Shown here piece by piece: positions 63,479-64,000 of a DNA stretch of 64,000 nt. A program made the position numbers and the translations under genes. This stretch comes from Bolinopsis microptera (lineage: Eukaryota; Ctenophora; Tentaculata; Lobata; Bolinopsidae), in assembly GCF_026151205.1 (NCBI RefSeq), contig NC_087074.1, positions 7,181,226-7,245,225 on the forward strand, given 5' to 3'. Each line of letters begins with the position of its first letter. The first letter of the stretch is position 1. The notes below the pieces were generated by a model. It had not been told where the DNA came from. It searched no databases and was given only the letters and a program-made list of their open reading frames with translations.

Positions 63479-63912
63479 GAGACAGACTTGAGAAGAGAAA
63501 GACTTGAGAAGAGGCAGACTTGTGAGAGACAGACTTGAGAAGAGACAGACTTGAGAAGAGGCAGACTTGAGAAGAGACAGACTGGCGAAGAGACAGACTT
63601 GAGAAGAGACAGACTGGTGAAGAGACAGACTTGAGAAGAGACAGACTGGAGAAGAGGCAGACTTGAGAAGAGACAGACTTGAGAAGAGACAGACTTGTGA
63701 GAGACAGACTTGAGAAGAGACAGACTTGAGAAGAGACAGACTTGAGAAGAGACAGACTTGAGAGGCAGACTTGAGAGGCAGACTTGTGAGAGACAGACTT
63801 GAGAAGAGACAGACTTGTGAGAGACAGACTTGAGAAGAGACAGACTTGTGAGAGGCAGACTTGTGAAAGACAGACTTGAGAGGCAGACTTGTGAGAGACA
63901 GACTTGTGAGGC
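63460..63912 (+). repeat. Minisatellite starting at the receptor stop codon
   Basis: About 25 units of the type GAGACAGACTTGAGAA or GAGACAGACTTGTGAG. The first unit encodes the receptor C-terminus (EETDL) and its TGA; the rest is 3' flank. A long minus-strand Ser/Leu frame here is an artefact. Confidence 0.93.
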
Positions 63913-64000
63913 TAAGATGTTGTTCGTCTAATAGTCGGATCAGCAATATTTGGTTATGAAGTATCTAGTAAAGAGTTAATCTTAAAGTTAGTTTTATAAT

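Overview
This is eukaryotic, animal (metazoan) genomic DNA. Genes are split by GT-AG introns, and the recognisable proteins are animal families: a DC-STAMP-domain sperm membrane protein, GDAP2, an NHL beta-propeller protein, a rhodopsin-like receptor and a HARBI1-like nuclease. The DNA is AT-rich and crowded with short GC-rich repeats, microsatellites and small DNA transposons. I cannot name the species. An invertebrate is most likely, because the CR1-type LINE, hAT/Tc1/MULE-type MITEs and tRNA-derived SINEs seen here are widespread in invertebrates. All exon models were built by eye from splice sites, phase and family motifs.

Layout. 0-8.8 kb: two possible exons at the left edge (minus), then repeats, a CR1-like LINE with an open reverse transcriptase (minus) and several SINE copies, one split by a hAT-type MITE. 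8.8-16.1 kb: a ten-exon HARBI1-like transposase/nuclease gene (plus) with an intact DDE triad but an apparent one-base frameshift in one exon; one intron holds a 2.5-kb fold-back element. 16-25 kb: no convincing gene; microsatellites and small repeats. 25.0-29.5 kb: the 3' seven exons of an unrecognised multi-pass membrane protein gene (plus), whose first intron holds two Tc1/mariner-type elements in a heptamer satellite. 29.5-33.3 kb: a nest of mini-elements with 8-9-bp target duplications. 33.4-38.2 kb: a three-exon DCST1/2-like gene (plus) with a MULE remnant in intron 2. 38.2-45 kb: a hAT-type MITE, a 2.1-kb TTAA-flanked element and a triplicated segment. 45.2-48.9 kb: a complete 11-exon coiled-coil plus NHL-repeat gene (minus). 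48.9-53.8 kb: gene-free, with a strong hairpin and an 870-bp GCCGGC palindrome. 53.9-60.9 kb: the last nine exons of GDAP2 (minus), with a single-exon secreted-protein gene (plus) nested in one intron. 62.0-63.5 kb: a single-exon 7TM receptor (plus).

The genes do not form an operon or an obvious pathway. Two patterns stand out. First, tandem arrays start exactly at functional gene borders: a donor site and an acceptor site in GDAP2, and the stop codons of the NHL and receptor genes. Second, there are several families of very small (70-180 bp) GC-rich elements with 8-9-bp target duplications, some nested in each other, including a roughly 90-bp three-hairpin element with a compensatory base-pair change between copies.
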